Positions 1 to 12,380 of a stretch of 64,000 bases of DNA are shown in pieces. Every line of letters begins with the position of its first letter. Within the stretch, counting starts at the first letter, position 1. The notes under the pieces were generated by a model that made no database searches, was not told the DNA's origin, and saw only the letters and a program-made list of their open reading frames with translations. The position numbers were made by a program, and so were the translations under genes. The DNA is taken from positions 44,148,271-44,212,270 of the forward strand of contig NC_030827.1 of NCBI RefSeq assembly GCF_001704415.2, read 5' to 3'. Source of the stretch: Capra hircus (taxonomy: Eukaryota; Chordata; Mammalia; Artiodactyla; Bovidae).

Positions 1-1194
1 AGAATAATAACCTGGGATGGTCTCTTGCAGCTTGCATTAATATTATCTGGCCTACATACCTAGAGGTTACTGATCTATTGACTAGCAGTTAATAGCGAGC
101 TGTAGAATGCTTATTTAATTTCTCAATTTAAATGCCTGGATAATGCTGAGGGCACTGCAGATATATAAACAACATGTTCTTGGCCTTAAGAGGTGTGATT
201 ATTGCTTAGGATGAGCAATTATTCAAGATATCCTCAGGGGATGTGAGAGGTGACAGATGACACACTGACACTATTTAGATGGAGTCTGCCAGATGGTCAG
301 AACCTGCAGTGGTGGAATGAGGACAGTATGAAGGGACCTGGGGCAAAACAGTTTTTCTTTAGCAATCTGGTAGCAGCAACATTTGGAATCTGAAAGACCA
401 GGTCCCAAGGTATAGGAAAAGAACACTGCAAAAGTACATGAGTTAAATATGAGCTGATATTAGACTAATTTCACAATTCAGACTTTCTGATTAAATCATC
501 ATCTACGGCCGGAGAGATTGTCTGTTTTTACTTCATCCTGATATATTAATAGCAATCAAGTTACAGGTAAATTTTACTTTAAAAAGTGAATTGTTTCTCT
601 GTGGCTACAGGCAAAAAAAAGAGAGAGAGAGAGAGATAGCTATTGCTCTGGCCACAGTTTCAGCAGTTCTTTAAGGTGTCCTGTCATGAAAATATTTTGC
701 TCTCTTCACCATCTCTGTATGCTGTTTGCAGCTTGTAGTGCTCAGGACCATTAATTTTTGGTCCAAACAGAACCATTGGTGGATGAGTATACAGGGAAGG
801 TAAACTACTAATGAGTGTTTGGAGGATAGGAAAGCAAGATTCCCTGCTGGGCTCATTTTTAGTATTTTTTTGGAGAAGCACAACATAATGGTGGGAAAAC
901 AGTTATTCAAGGGAACTATTAAAAGTTTCCTATCCCAGAAAGATTATGCATCTCAGTTGAAACATAATATTTCTGACATGTTTTAATAGTCAAAAATGTT
1001 AACTTGCTAGATTATAGGAGAGAGAAGCTGTCACTATAATTATGCATCACTATTCTTGAAATTTTTAATTAAATATTTTAATATAATTCAAATATAATGG
1101 AATCCCCTCATGCCAATGCCACGATTACTACAGTTTCATAGTAGTCTTGGAATAGGTAAGTGTCTGACCACCTTTAAATTATTTTTCAAATTGT
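1..1194. other. Unique AT-rich sequence, no gene seen
   Basis: No open frame here resembles a known protein and no repeat family was recognised apart from a short A/GA run. Candidate frames are short and low in coding character. The right edge is set where an old antisense L1 becomes recognisable. Confidence 0.5.
613..636. repeat. A8 followed by (GA)8 simple repeat
   Basis: Eight A are followed by eight GA units. This is an ordinary microsatellite that may be length-polymorphic. Confidence 0.9.
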
Positions 1195-1266
1195 GTTTCA
1201 CTGTTCTAAGTAAATGACATTGCCAATGAATTTTAAAGTTTACCTGTCAAGTTTGTAAAATTTCTT
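1195..1266 (-). mobile_element. Old L1 ORF2 remnant, piece 1 of the split host L1
   Basis: Read on the minus strand, this is diverged L1 ORF2. Its text runs on smoothly into the bases after 2721 once the L1 between them is removed, so it is one end of the host element that was split. It carries no open frame. Confidence 0.55.
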
Positions 1267-1612
1267 TTTTTTAATTATTTTTATTTTTACTTTATTTTAC
1301 TTTACAATACTGTATTGGTTTTGTCATACATTGACAGGAATCCACCATGGGTGTACATGAGTTCCCAAACATGAACCCCCCTCCCACCTCCCACCCCATA
1401 TCATCTGTCTGGATCATCCCCGTGCACCAGCCCCAAGCATCCTGTATCCGGCATCGAACATAGACTGGTGATTCATTTCTTACATGATAGTATACGTGTT
1501 TCAATGCCATTCTCCCAAATCATCCTACCCTCTACCTCTCAGTCCAAAAGTCCGCTCTGCACATCTGTGTCTCTTTTGCTGTCTCACATACAGGGTCATC
1601 ATTACCATCTTT

Positions 1613-2176
1613 CTAAATTCCATATATATGCGTTAGTATACTGTATTGGTGTTTTTCTTTCTGGCTTACTTCACTCTGTATAATCGGCTCCAGTTTCATC
1701 CACCTCATTAGAAGTGATTCACATGTATTCTTTTTAATGGCTGAGTAATACTCCATTGTGTATATGTACCACAGCTTTCTTATCCATTCATCTGCTGATG
1801 GACATCTAGGTTGCTTCCATGTCCTGGCTATTATAAACAGTGCTGCGATGAACATTGAGGTACATGTGTCTCTTTCAATTCTGGTTTCCTCGGTGTGTAT
1901 GCCCAGCAATGGGATTGCTGAGTCATAAGGCAGCTCTACTTGCAATTTTTTAAGGAATCTCCACACTGTTCTCCATAGTGGCTGTACTAGTTTGCATTCC
2001 CACCAACAGTGTAAGAGGGTTCCCTTTTCTCCACACCCTCTCCAGCATTTATTGCTTGTAGACTTTTGGATCGCAGCCATTCTGACTGGTGTGAAATGGT
2101 ACCTCATTGTGGTCTTGATTTGCATTTCTCTGATAATGAGTGATGTTGAGCATCTTTTCATGTGTTTGTTAGCCAT
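1613..2176 (-). pseudogene. L1 ORF2 C-terminal fragment (187 codons open)
   Basis: This open frame encodes the C-terminal part of L1 ORF2p, a cytoplasmic and nuclear endonuclease/reverse transcriptase that acts in cis on L1 RNA. The Cys-rich segment typical of this end is visible near residues 44-62 (C-x3-C, HCWWEC), followed by the VQPLW stretch and the AIKKN region. Endonuclease and RT domains are absent from this copy. The ATG is an internal methionine, so the frame is not a gene. It shows that the copy is moderately young. Confidence 0.8.
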
Positions 2177-2245
2177 CCATATGTCTTCTTTGGAGAAATA
2201 TCTATTTAGTTCTTTGGCCCATTTTTTGATTGGGTCATATATTTT

Positions 2246-2677
2246 TCAGGAATTGAGCTGCATAAGTTGCTTGTATATTTTTGAGATTAGTTGTTTATCA
2301 GATGCTTCATTTGCTATTATTTTCTCCCATTCAGAAGGCTGTCTTTTCACCGTGCTTATATGTTCCTTTGTTGTGCAGAAGCTTTTAATTTTAATTAGAT
2401 CCCATTTGTTTATTTTTGCTTTTATTTCCAGTATTCTGGGAGGTGGGTCATAGAGGATCCTGCTGTGATTTATGTCAGAGAGTGTTTTGCCTATGTTCTC
2501 CTCTAGAAGTTTTATAGTTTCTGGTCTTATATTTAGATCTTTAATCCATTTTGAGTTCATTTTTGTGTGTGGTGTTAAAGAGTGATCTAGTTTCATTCTT
2601 TTACAAGTGGTTGACCAGTTTTCCCAGTGCCACTTGTTAAAGATATGAGGCAAGATATATTCTTGCCTCATTTGCAT
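2246..2677 (-). pseudogene. L1 ORF2 thumb/linker fragment (143 codons open)
   Basis: This is the upstream continuation of the same L1 ORF2 (LNIRPETIKLLEENIGKTL and the KWDLIKIKSFCTTKEHI stretch), in a different frame from 1613-2176, so at least one indel lies between them. It lies downstream of the catalytic RT core. The start near 2677 falls in the 5' junction of the truncated insertion and has no biological meaning. Confidence 0.75.
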
Positions 2678-2721
2678 TAAGATTAGATCTCAATTACAGG
2701 AGAAAAACTATAAAATTTCTT

Positions 2722-3160
2722 AATGGAGTTCTGATTGGGGTTGAAATGAAGATATAAAGTCTTCTAATCTATGTAGTTGGTTCAATGATATGTTCAAATT
2801 TTAACTTTAAAAGCAATATTATAATTTATAGTTTGTTTTGTCAAATTCATTCCTTAGTATTTTGGTTTTGATACTACTATAAATGATATCTTTAGTTTAA
2901 TTCTATATTGAAATATTTTGTCCCATGGTGTCTAAAGTGCAATGTAAATCTATTATTCTTGTATTTTGAACCTTGACATGATTGGTTTATTTTATCATAT
3001 ATTAGATTTCTTTTCATTTTTATTTTAATAAAGATTATTATCATGGTTTGGAGACAGTTTTAGAGTGAGGCATGTTTGTTCTGTTTCAAAACTTAGAGTT
3101 AAAGTGTTTAGTCCTTCAACATTTAGTATTTACTAATTCTGGGTTTATCCATAAGTGACT
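2722..3160 (-). mobile_element. Old L1 ORF2 remnant, piece 2 of the split host L1
   Basis: This is diverged antisense L1 ORF2 sequence that continues piece 1. It ends where a plus-strand L1 5' UTR begins near 3165, and the same old element resumes near 9572. No frame is open. Confidence 0.6.
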
Positions 3161-3164
3161 TACT

Positions 3165-4675
3165 AAATTGAAAAGAAGTGGCTCCACTCCAGATAGTGGA
3201 GTAGTAGGACATGGTACATACCTCCTCCCACAAATCATAAAAGAATACACCTACAAATGGAACAGCTCTCACAGAACAACTACTGAACACCAGGAGAATA
3301 CCTCGAACATGTGAAAGGACAGGAAAGATCACCATAATTAGGTAGGATGACAGGAAAGCAAAAAAGAGGAAACCAGACTGGATGCGCACCCCTGGAGGGA
3401 GCTTTAAAAAAGTGGGAAAGTTCCCACACTCTGAGAATCTCCCTCACTGGCAGGGAGATCAGCTGGGACAGAAAAGAAGCTTCAGAGGCTCAGAGAAGGC
3501 AGCATACCATCTGCGTCAGGCAGAACAGACAGAGACCTACACAGATGCACATGCCACTGCCATGTGTACTCCAGCTGCCTCCTGGGGAGGGCTCCCGTGC
3601 CAACTGCCACCTTAGCAGGCCCTAGGAGTAGGCATCACTGGGCTGCCCACTCACAGAGATGGGGCTGAAACCACAGCTGAGACCCAGGGGCTGTGTGACT
3701 CAGGGCTGAAATCTCTCAATGTAGCTACATGAGCCATGGATTTATTTACACCTCTGCATCTGGCTTTGTCAATTCAGTACTTACTGGACATCGAAATGGA
3801 CAAAGGATGCTCCTCCTGCAGCTTGGATGCATCTGACCTTAGCAACTATGGGCTTTGTGGGTGCACGCCCATGGGGACTAGCCCAGGCCAGGGTTTGAGC
3901 TGCCTTCATAGCTCCCAGAATGGGTCCAAGTTCATAAATACTGCAGTCCTGGGACCTGATTTCGTGGATTTGCACTGGTAGCCTTGTGAAAACAAGCCCT
4001 GAGAGGCACCAGGGCCAACTGCCAGCATTCCCATGATTGAGATGGTGCTGCAGGCTGTGCCAACAAAAATATCTCTTGTGAGTTTGCAAAGTGGCTGAAA
4101 GGTAACACAACAGAGCACACTCACTGGTGAAATCTCTGGTGAAGAAATATCCATTTGCTCCTCACCCAGTGAGACAGCTTCCATTCCCACCTACTTTGCA
4201 CCACAGCTCAGAAATGCAGCTCAGACAGATCTGGGGGCTTATGCTCCAACAACTAGGGAGAAAACCCTGTCCCTGAGATGACAGTGACAACCACAGAGCT
4301 CAGAGGAAGACACACTCAACATTCAGTGCAAGATCTGGTCACCACAACACCAAGGGGGTAAACAACCAGCTTACACTAAGGAAAGAGGTGGCAGGCATTC
4401 ATATTAAAACAACTCTTGCACCAAAAAATATTAAACTCACATAGGTTACAGAGTGAAATTTGCACATAGAAATAGCTCTCCAAGACAACTCTAGATAATT
4501 GTCTCTCCTAAACTAATAGAACAAGAGAAATAATATAATGAAGAATTAGAGGAGCCACTCTCAATTAAAACATCAAGATAATTCCCCTAAAGTAATAAAC
4601 AATGAAATAGATCTCTTCAGTCTAATAGACGCTGAGTTCAAAAAGGAGATAACGGAAATACTAAAATAATTTACT
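3165..4675 (+). mobile_element. Plus-strand L1: 5' UTR and start of ORF1 region
   Basis: The segment starts with an L1-type 5' end (a degenerate form of the block with gtggag and agtagtaggac) and runs through a GC-richer 5' UTR. It then enters an ORF1-like region near 4600-4675 (gagttcaaaaaggagataa). It is broken off at a BovB segment. ORF1p would be an RNA-binding chaperone, but no long ORF1 frame survives here. Orientation and order match the L1 that continues at 4979. Confidence 0.7.
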
Positions 4676-4978
4676 CGGACTCCAAAATCACTGTGAATGG
4701 CGACTGCAGCCATGGAATTCAAAGACGCTTGCTCCTCGGAAGAAAAGCTATGACAAACCTAGACAGCATATTTAAAATCAGAGACACCACTTTGCTGATA
4801 AAGGTCCATATAGTCAAAGCTGTGGTTTTTCCAGTAGTATGTATAGATGTGAAAGCTGGACCACAAAGAAGGCTGAGGGCCAAAGAATTGATGCTTTTGA
4901 ACTATGGTACTGGGGAAGACTCTGGAGAGTCCCTTGGACAGCAAGGAGATCAAACCAGTCAATCCTAAAGGAAACTGA
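4676..4978 (+). mobile_element. BovB internal fragment inside L1
   Basis: This is sense BovB sequence from the region after the RT palm (the KITVNGDCSH-like part, the CESWT stretch and the VPWTARRSNQSILKE stretch). It lacks the BovB 3' terminus, which a normal retrotransposed copy keeps. It joins L1 directly on both sides, and the L1 text does not resume where it stopped. A deletion that removed the BovB 3' end together with L1 ORF1 and early ORF2 is the simplest reading. Confidence 0.8.
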
Positions 4979-5138
4979 CAGGAATACAATAATAATAATA
5001 GGATACTTTAACACTCCACTCACATCAATGGACAGATCTTCAAGACAGAAAATCAATAAGGCAACAGAGATCCTAAATGATACAATAGAAGATTTAGACT
5101 TAGTTGATATTTTCAAGACATTACATCAAAAAAACTAG
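4839..5138 (+). pseudogene. Chimeric BovB-L1 open frame (99 codons)
   Basis: One uninterrupted frame starts in BovB C-terminal coding sequence (residues 1 to about 46) and passes into L1 ORF2 endonuclease sequence (about residue 47 onward). The L1 part contains GYFNTPLTSMDRSSRQ, where the usual endonuclease GDFN reads GYFN, so the catalytic Asp is lost. The fusion is seen directly; any expression is unknown and unlikely. Confidence 0.6.
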
Positions 5139-8100
5139 AATACATGTCAAGTGCACAGGGAATATTATCTGAGATTAACAACATACTAGAGCACAAAATC
5201 TAGCCTCTACAAATTTAAGAGTATAGAAATTATTTCAAGTGTTTTTTCTGTCCACTATGGTGTGAAACTAGAAATCAACCATGGGGTGGGAGGATGAAAA
5301 AAAAAAAAATTGCATGTAGATTAAACAACAGGATAGTAAAAAAGATATAAAAAAGGTTAATGATTATATAAAACAGAAACAAAAACCCACTTTATCGCAA
5401 GTGACAATGAAAACACAACAATACAAAAATCTATGGGATACAACAAAAGCATTCTAAGAAGAAAGCTTTAGTGACACATGTCTTCTTTAAGAAGCAAGAA
5501 AAATCTCAAACAGTCTAACCTACCACCTAAAATAATTAGAAAAATAAGAGCAAAAATATATATATATACTTATCAGAAGGAAGGAAATAACATATCAATG
5601 AGGAAAAAATAAGAGATTAAAAAATAGGGAAAAAAAAACAATAAAAGCAAGAAGTGATTCTTTGAAAGGGTAAATGAAATTGACAAACCTCTGTTAAGGA
5701 TCAGCAAAAAGAGAGAAGGACCAAATAAATAAAGTTAAAAAATTAAAGAGAAAAGTCACAACTGGTATTACAGAAATAGCAAAAATTATAAAAGTATATA
5801 TGAACAGTTATATGCCAACAAATCTGACAAGGTAGAAGAAATGGACGATGTTTGAGAAACAAAGAGCCCGCCAAACTGAATCAAGAATATATGACTTGAA
5901 CAGACAGATCATAAAGTCTAGGGTCAGATGGCTTCACAGGCAAATTCTACAACATACTTACAAAGAACTTACTCTAGTCCTTTTCAAACTCTTCCAAAAG
6001 ATTAAAGAGGAAGAAATACTCCCAAAGACATTCTATAAAGCCCCCATTACCCTGATACCAAAATCAGACAAAGACACTACCAAAAAATAAACTTAGAGGC
6101 CAATATGTTTGATAAATATAGATGCAAATATTCAAGAAAATATTGGCAAACTGAATCTAATAACATAATAAAGATCATATACCATGACCAAGTTGGATTT
6201 ATTCCTGGTCACAAGGATTGATCAACATATGAATATCAAACAATGTGATACACCATATCAACAGAAGAAAAAAGCACATGATCACCTCTATAGATGAGAG
6301 AAAGTAAAAAGTATTTCATAAAATTCACCATGAATTCATGATAAAAATCCTTAAGAAAGTGGGTAGAGAAGGAACATATCTCAACATAATAAAAGCTACC
6401 TATGACAAATCTATAGTCAATATAATCCTCAATGCTGAAAAGCTTAAAGCCTTCCTGCTAAAATCTGGAACAAGATAAGTATGTCCACTCCACCACTTCT
6501 TTTTGACATAGTATTAGAAGTCCTAGCCATATCAATCAGATAAGAGAAAGAAAAGATATTCAGATTGGTAGGGCAAGGTTAAAATTGTCATTATATACAG
6601 ATGACATGATACTCTAGACAGAAAACCCTAAAGACTCCACATACAAACTACTAGAACTGATAAATAAATTCAGCAAAGTAGTAGATATAACAATAACATA
6701 CAGAAATAAATTGCATTTCTTTATACTAACAATGAAATATCAAAATGGAATGTAAAATCATATAAAAATACTTAGAAATAAACCTCATCAAGGAGGTGAA
6801 AAGCTTATATGCTTAGAAATACCTAACATTAATGAAGGAAACTGGATATAACTCAAATGAAAAGAGAGCACAAGCTCTTGGATTGGAAGAATTAATATTG
6901 TTAAAACTGTCAATGTACCCAAAGCAATCTACAGTTTTAATGTAATACCTATCAAAATGCTCATGGAAATTTTCACAGAACTAGAAAACTCAATCTTAAC
7001 ATTTATATAGAATCAAAAAGACACAGAATTGTCAAAACAATACTGAGAAAAAGAACAAAGCAGGAGACATAATGCTCCCAGACTTCAGACAATACTACAG
7101 AGCTTCAGTAATCAAAACAGATCGTTACTGGCACAAAAACAGACACACATCAACAGAACAGAATACAGAGTTCAGAAGTACACCCAACAGCTGTGAACAA
7201 TTAATCTTTGACAGAGGAGGCCGGAATATACCATGGTGAAAAGATAGTCTCTTCAGCAAAAGCTATTGGGAATGTTTGACAGCAGCATGTAAATCAATGA
7301 AGCTAGAACACACTCTTACACCATACACAAAAATTCACTCAAAATGGTTTAAAGATTCCATCTATAGGACATGACATCATAAATCTCTTAGACGAGATCA
7401 TAGACAAACCTCCTCTGATGTAAATTGTACCAGTGTTTTCTTTTGTCAGTCTCCTAAAGCAATAGAAATAAAAGCAAAAATAAACAAATGTGACAAATTT
7501 ATAAACGTTTGCACAGCAAAGAAAACTACAAACAAAATGAAAAGAACCTGTGGACTGGGAGAAAATATTTGCAAATGATGTGATCAACTAGGAATTAATC
7601 CAAAGTATGAACAAACAATTCCTACAATTCAGAACATAAAAAAGCAAACGAGCTAATCAAAAAAATGGGCAGAAGACTCAAACAGACATTTCTCCAAAGA
7701 ATATATCCATATGGATAGTAAATGCATGAAAAAATTCTCAACATTGCTTATTATTAGAGAAATGTAAATCAAAACTATGATGAAGTAAAACTTCACATAA
7801 GTCAGAATGACCATCACCATAAAAGAAAACTTCTACAAACAATAAATGCTAGACAGGATGTGGAGAAAAGGGAACCCTCTTACACTGTTGGTGAGAATGT
7901 AAATTGATTGATACAGGCACTAGGGAGAAAAGTATAGAGATTTCTTGAAAAACTAGGAATAAAACTACCATGTGACCTAGCAATATCACTGCTGTGCATG
8001 TACCCTGAGAAAACCATAATTGAAAAAGACACATGTACCCCAGTGTTCATTCCAACACTATTTACAATAGCCAGAACATGGAAGCAAGCTAGATGTCCAC

Positions 8101-8600
8101 TGACAGATGAATGGATAAAGTTGTGGTACATATATACAATGGAATATTAATTACTCAGCCATAAAAAGGAACACATTTGAGTCAGTTCTAGTGATGTGGA
8201 CGAATCTGGAGCTTGTCATACAGAATGAAATAAGTCAAAAAGAGAAAAACAAATATCGTATATTAAGGCATATATATATGGAATCTAGAAAAATGGTACT
8301 GATAAATCTATTTGCAAGGCAGGAATACAGACTCAGACATAGAGAGCAGACTCGTGGATACAGCGGGAGAAGGAGAGGGTGGGGCGAATTGGGAGAGTAG
8401 CACTGAAACATATACATTACTATGTGTAAAATATATAACTAATGGGAAGTTGCTGTATAACATAGGGAGCTCTGCCTGGTGTTCTGTGACAACCTAGAGG
8501 GAAGGGACATTTGTACTCCTATGGCTGATTCATGTTTGATGTATGGCAGAAACAAACATAACATTGTAAAGCAACTATCATCCAATTAAAATAAATTTTA
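4979..8600 (+). mobile_element. Plus-strand L1: ORF2 to 3' end
   Basis: The segment runs from the endonuclease core through the RT domain to the ruminant L1 3' UTR end near 8540-8600 (attgtaaagcaactatcat, then A-rich). The RT box is recognisable near 6595-6620 as YTDDMIL and is followed by a stop, so the enzyme is dead. The frame is broken throughout, with only short open pieces such as 5848-6090 and 8191-8400. Together with 3165-4675 this is one once near-full-length L1 with an internal loss around the BovB segment. Confidence 0.8.
5848..6090 (+). pseudogene. L1 ORF2 RT N-terminal fragment
   Basis: Eighty codons resemble the start of the L1 RT fingers region (ELTLVLFKLFQKIKEEEILP and the ITLIPKSDKDTTKK stretch). 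It is a relic within the larger L1 and its start ATG is incidental. Confidence 0.65.
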
Positions 8601-9571
8601 AAAATGGGCAGAAGACCTAAATTGGCATTTCTCCAAAGAAGACATGCAGATGACCAAAAAGCACATGAAAATATATTCATCATCACTAGTTAATATAGAA
8701 ATGCAAATCAAAACTACCACAGCAGCTAGAACAGCCATTTTTAAAAGGTCTATAAATAACAAATGGTGGAGATGGTGTGGAGAAAAGGGGAATCTCGTAG
8801 AGTGTTGTTGGGAATGTAAATTGGGGTAGCCGCTATTGGAAACAGTATAGAGGTTCCTCAAAAAGTAAAAATAAAGTGCCATATGATCCCGCAATCCTAC
8901 TCCTGGGCATATGCCCAGACAAAACTATAATTCGAAAAGATACATGTATCCCTTATGTTCATAGCAGCACTATTTACAATAGCCAAGACATGAAAGCAAG
9001 CTAGATGTCTATCAACAGATGACTGGATAAAGATTATGTGGTATATACCTACAATTTTCAGCCATCAAAAAGAATGAAATAATTGCTATTTGCAGTAATA
9101 TGGATGGAGGTATAATAATATAGTAATAGCATATATAGTAATATAATAATATATATAATATTTATAATAATAATATAGAGATTATTATACTTAGCAAAGT
9201 AAGCCAGAAAGAGAAAGACAAATGCCATATCTTATCAAATATAAGTGGAAACTAAAATCTGACACAAATGAACATATCTAGAACACAAACACAGACTCAC
9301 AGATACAGACAAGAGATTTGTGGTTGCCAAGGTAGGGTTAGGGGATGGAAGGACTGGGAGTTTGTAATTAGCAGATGCAAACTATTGTACATAGGATGGA
9401 TAAACAAGGTCCTATTGTATAGCACAGGAAACTATTGTTAATATACTGTGATAAACCATATTGGAAAAGTATGTGTGTGTGTGTGTGTGTGTGTGAACAA
9501 CTGAGTCATTTTTCTATACAGCAGAAATGAAATACAACATTGTAAATCAGCTATATTTCAATATTTTGTTA
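8601..9571 (+). mobile_element. Second L1 3' end, older subfamily, in tandem
   Basis: It begins directly after the A-rich tail of the preceding L1 at a homologous ORF2 position (the gggcagaagac motif, also present at 7668-7678). It ends with the older 3' UTR form (acaacattgtaaatcagctatatttcaat). It differs enough from the upstream copy to belong to another subfamily. An AT-rich expansion (about 9110-9177) and a TG run lie inside it. Confidence 0.7.
9472..9495. repeat. (TG)12 microsatellite
   Basis: Twelve uninterrupted TG units lie inside the 3' UTR of the older L1 copy. They are likely length-polymorphic. Confidence 0.95.
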
Positions 9572-10785
9572 AATGGCTATTCTATTCCTAGTTGACTGAT
9601 TTTTAAAAGCCATGAATAGGTTTTTAGTATTGTGAATGTTTTCTTTGGACTTACTGAGATGATTTTGTGAGTTACTTTTCTTCTATTAATATAGTGAATC
9701 ATATTGCTCCTCAAATATTGACAAAATATTGCAATCCTGTGCACAAATCCAGCTTAATGATATATTGTCATATATACTGCTCTTTTGTGGAGGATCTTCA
9801 GACTTAACATGTCTTAAGTTGTTTATAACATCTATATAGTCTTGGATGTCAGAGATATACTGGTCTCAAAAAATGAGCAAGTATTCTCTCATTTAGGATT
9901 AAATCTATGAAGTCATCTTTACATACTCTTTATAGAAAGCTTTATAGATAGAAATTAAATGCTTAAAATGCATGAGGTTAATCAACAATTCTAATTTTTT
10001 TGAATCAGTTTTGGGACATTCTTTCCCTTTAGTTTTTGAAATTTATTTTAGAAATTCATCTATTAAATATATTAGCTATTTGTTGACAATGATGCTCAGA
10101 GATCACCATTATTCTTTTAATATCTGAATTATCTGTAATGATTTTCTCTCATTTGTTCCTCCTAATTAGTAACTTGTGCTTGTGTGATTACCTATCGATC
10201 TAGTCAAGAATTTACCAGATTTATTTTCCTTTCCAAATAGCTACCATTTGCCTTTGTTTTCACTTAAAATATTTTCTCTTCCATTCAATTTATAAGTGCT
10301 TTTATTATTACCCACCATTTCTTTCCTCGCATTTACTATGGGTAAATTGCTCTTTTTAAAACTTACTTAATGTAGAAACATCTATCATTGTTTTTAAATA
10401 TTTATTTATTTACAATATGGAAATTTTGTGGTAAAAATTTTCTTCTAAGCAATGCTTAATCTGGTCTCACAAATTCAGATGGGCTGTATTTTCATTACTC
10501 TATTTGAAATGCTTTATAATTTCTCAGGTATTTTATTTTTTGATACACTGTTGCTATATGTGTGTTAATTCAAAAATTTATTGATATACTAGAAATATTT
10601 ATCATCATTGGTAGGCAATTTTACTAAGAAATAATCAGAGCACATACTGTTATATTTCAATCTTTTAATTTTTTTGGATTGAATTACTGATTTGTTATTT
10701 GATTGACTTTTTATTTGGTCCAGCAGCTGGTCTATCTTGGTAAATGCAGGCCTGTTGAAAAACAAATGTACTCTTTAACAGTTCT
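9572..10785 (-). mobile_element. Old L1 ORF2 remnant, piece 3 of the split host L1
   Basis: This is diverged antisense L1 sequence covering the RT fingers, linker and endonuclease-side region on the minus strand. It picks up where 2722-3160 stops and continues at 14570. Divergence is high and no frame is open. The final 17 bases (10769-10785) are duplicated at 14570-14586. Confidence 0.6.
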
Positions 10786-12380
10786 CTTTTTGCGGGCGGA
10801 GGGGGATGTAATTTTTACTCTATATTAAGAGGATAGTCCCTTTGTTTCTTTTTAAAAATTAGTTTATTTATTATAATTGGAGGCTAGTTGCTTTACAATA
10901 TTTAGTGGTTTTAGCCATACACTGACATGAATCAGCCACAGGTGAACATGTGTCCCTCCCATCGTGAAATACCTTCTCACATCCCTCTCCATTCCATCCC
11001 TCTGGATTGTCCCTGTGCACCAGCTTTGAATGCCCTGTTTCATGCATTGAATTTGGACTGGTCATCTATTTCACATGTGGTAATACACGTTTCAATGCTA
11101 TTCTCTCGAATCATCCCACCCTTGCCTTCTCCCCCAGAGTCCAAAAGTCTGTTCTTTACACCTGGGTCTCTTTTGCTGTCTTGCATATAGGGTCATCATT
11201 ACTATCTTTGTAAATTCCATATATATGTGTTAATATACTATATTGGTGTTTTTCTTTCTGACTTACTTCACTGTATATAATAGGATTCAGTTTCATCCAC
11301 CTCATTAGAACTGATTCAAATGTGTTCTTTTTAATATTTGATTAACATTCCATTGTACCACAACATTCTTATCCATTCGTCTGCTGATGGGCATCTAGGT
11401 TGCTTCCATGTCCTGGCTATTATAAATAGTACTGTGATGAACATTGGGGTGCACATGTCTCAGTTCTGGTTTCCTCATTGTGTATGGCCAGCAGTAGGAT
11501 TGCTGGGTCATATGGCAGTTCTATTTCCAGTTTTTAAAGGAATTTCTACACTGTTCTCCATAGTGGCTGTACTAGTTTGCATTCCCATGAACAATGTAAA
11601 AGCGTTTCCTTTTCTCCACACTCTCTTCAGCATTTATTGTTTGTAGACTTTTTGATGGCAGTCATTCTGACTGATGTAAGGTGGTACCTCATTGTTTTGA
11701 TTTGCATTTCTCTGAAAATGAGTGATGTTGAGCATCTTTTCATGTGTTTGTTAGCCATCTGTATGTTTTCTTTGGAGAAATGTCTGTTTAGTAAAGCAAC
11801 TAGCCTCCATTCTGAAGGCTGTCTTTTCATCTTTCTTATAGTTTCCTTCTTTGTGCAAAAGCTTTTAAGTTTAATTAGGGCCTATTTGTTTGTTTTTGCT
11901 TTTATTTCCATTACTCTGGGAGGTGGGTCATAGAGGATATTGCTGTGATTTATGTCAGAGTGTCCTGTCTATGTTTTCCTCTAGAAGTTTATAGTTTCTG
12001 GCCTTACATTTAGATCTTTAATCCATTTTGAGCTTTTCTTTGTGTTTGGTGTTATAAAGTGTTCTAGTATTCATTCTTTTACAGGTGATTGACCAGTTTT
12101 CCCAGGACCACTTGTTAAAGAGATTGTCTTTTCTCCATTGTATATTTTTGCCTCCTTTGTCAAATATAAGGTCCATAGGTACATGAATTTATCTCTGGGC
12201 TTTCTATTTTGTTTCATTGATCTACATTTCTGTCTTTGTGCCAGTATCATACTGTCTTGATGACTGTGGCTTTGTAGTAGAGCCTGAAGTGAGGCAGGTT
12301 GATTCCTCCAGTTCCATTCTTCTTTCTCAAGATTGCTTTGGCTATTCGAGATGTTTTGTATTTCTATACAAATCATGAAA

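Larger units (their letters stand above)
1267..2710 (-). mobile_element. 5'-truncated ruminant L1 (3' end and ORF2 C-terminus), minus strand
   Basis: A T-rich tail near 1263-1310 is followed by the reverse complement of the ruminant L1 3' UTR and then the ORF2 C-terminal coding region. The 11-bp word taaaatttctt occurs at 1256-1266 and again at 2711-2721, and the old L1 host reads continuously across it, so it is a plausible target-site duplication. The copy is 5'-truncated, as most L1 insertions are. The last 40 bases at the 5' end (2672-2710) are diverged and only tentatively L1. Confidence 0.85.
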
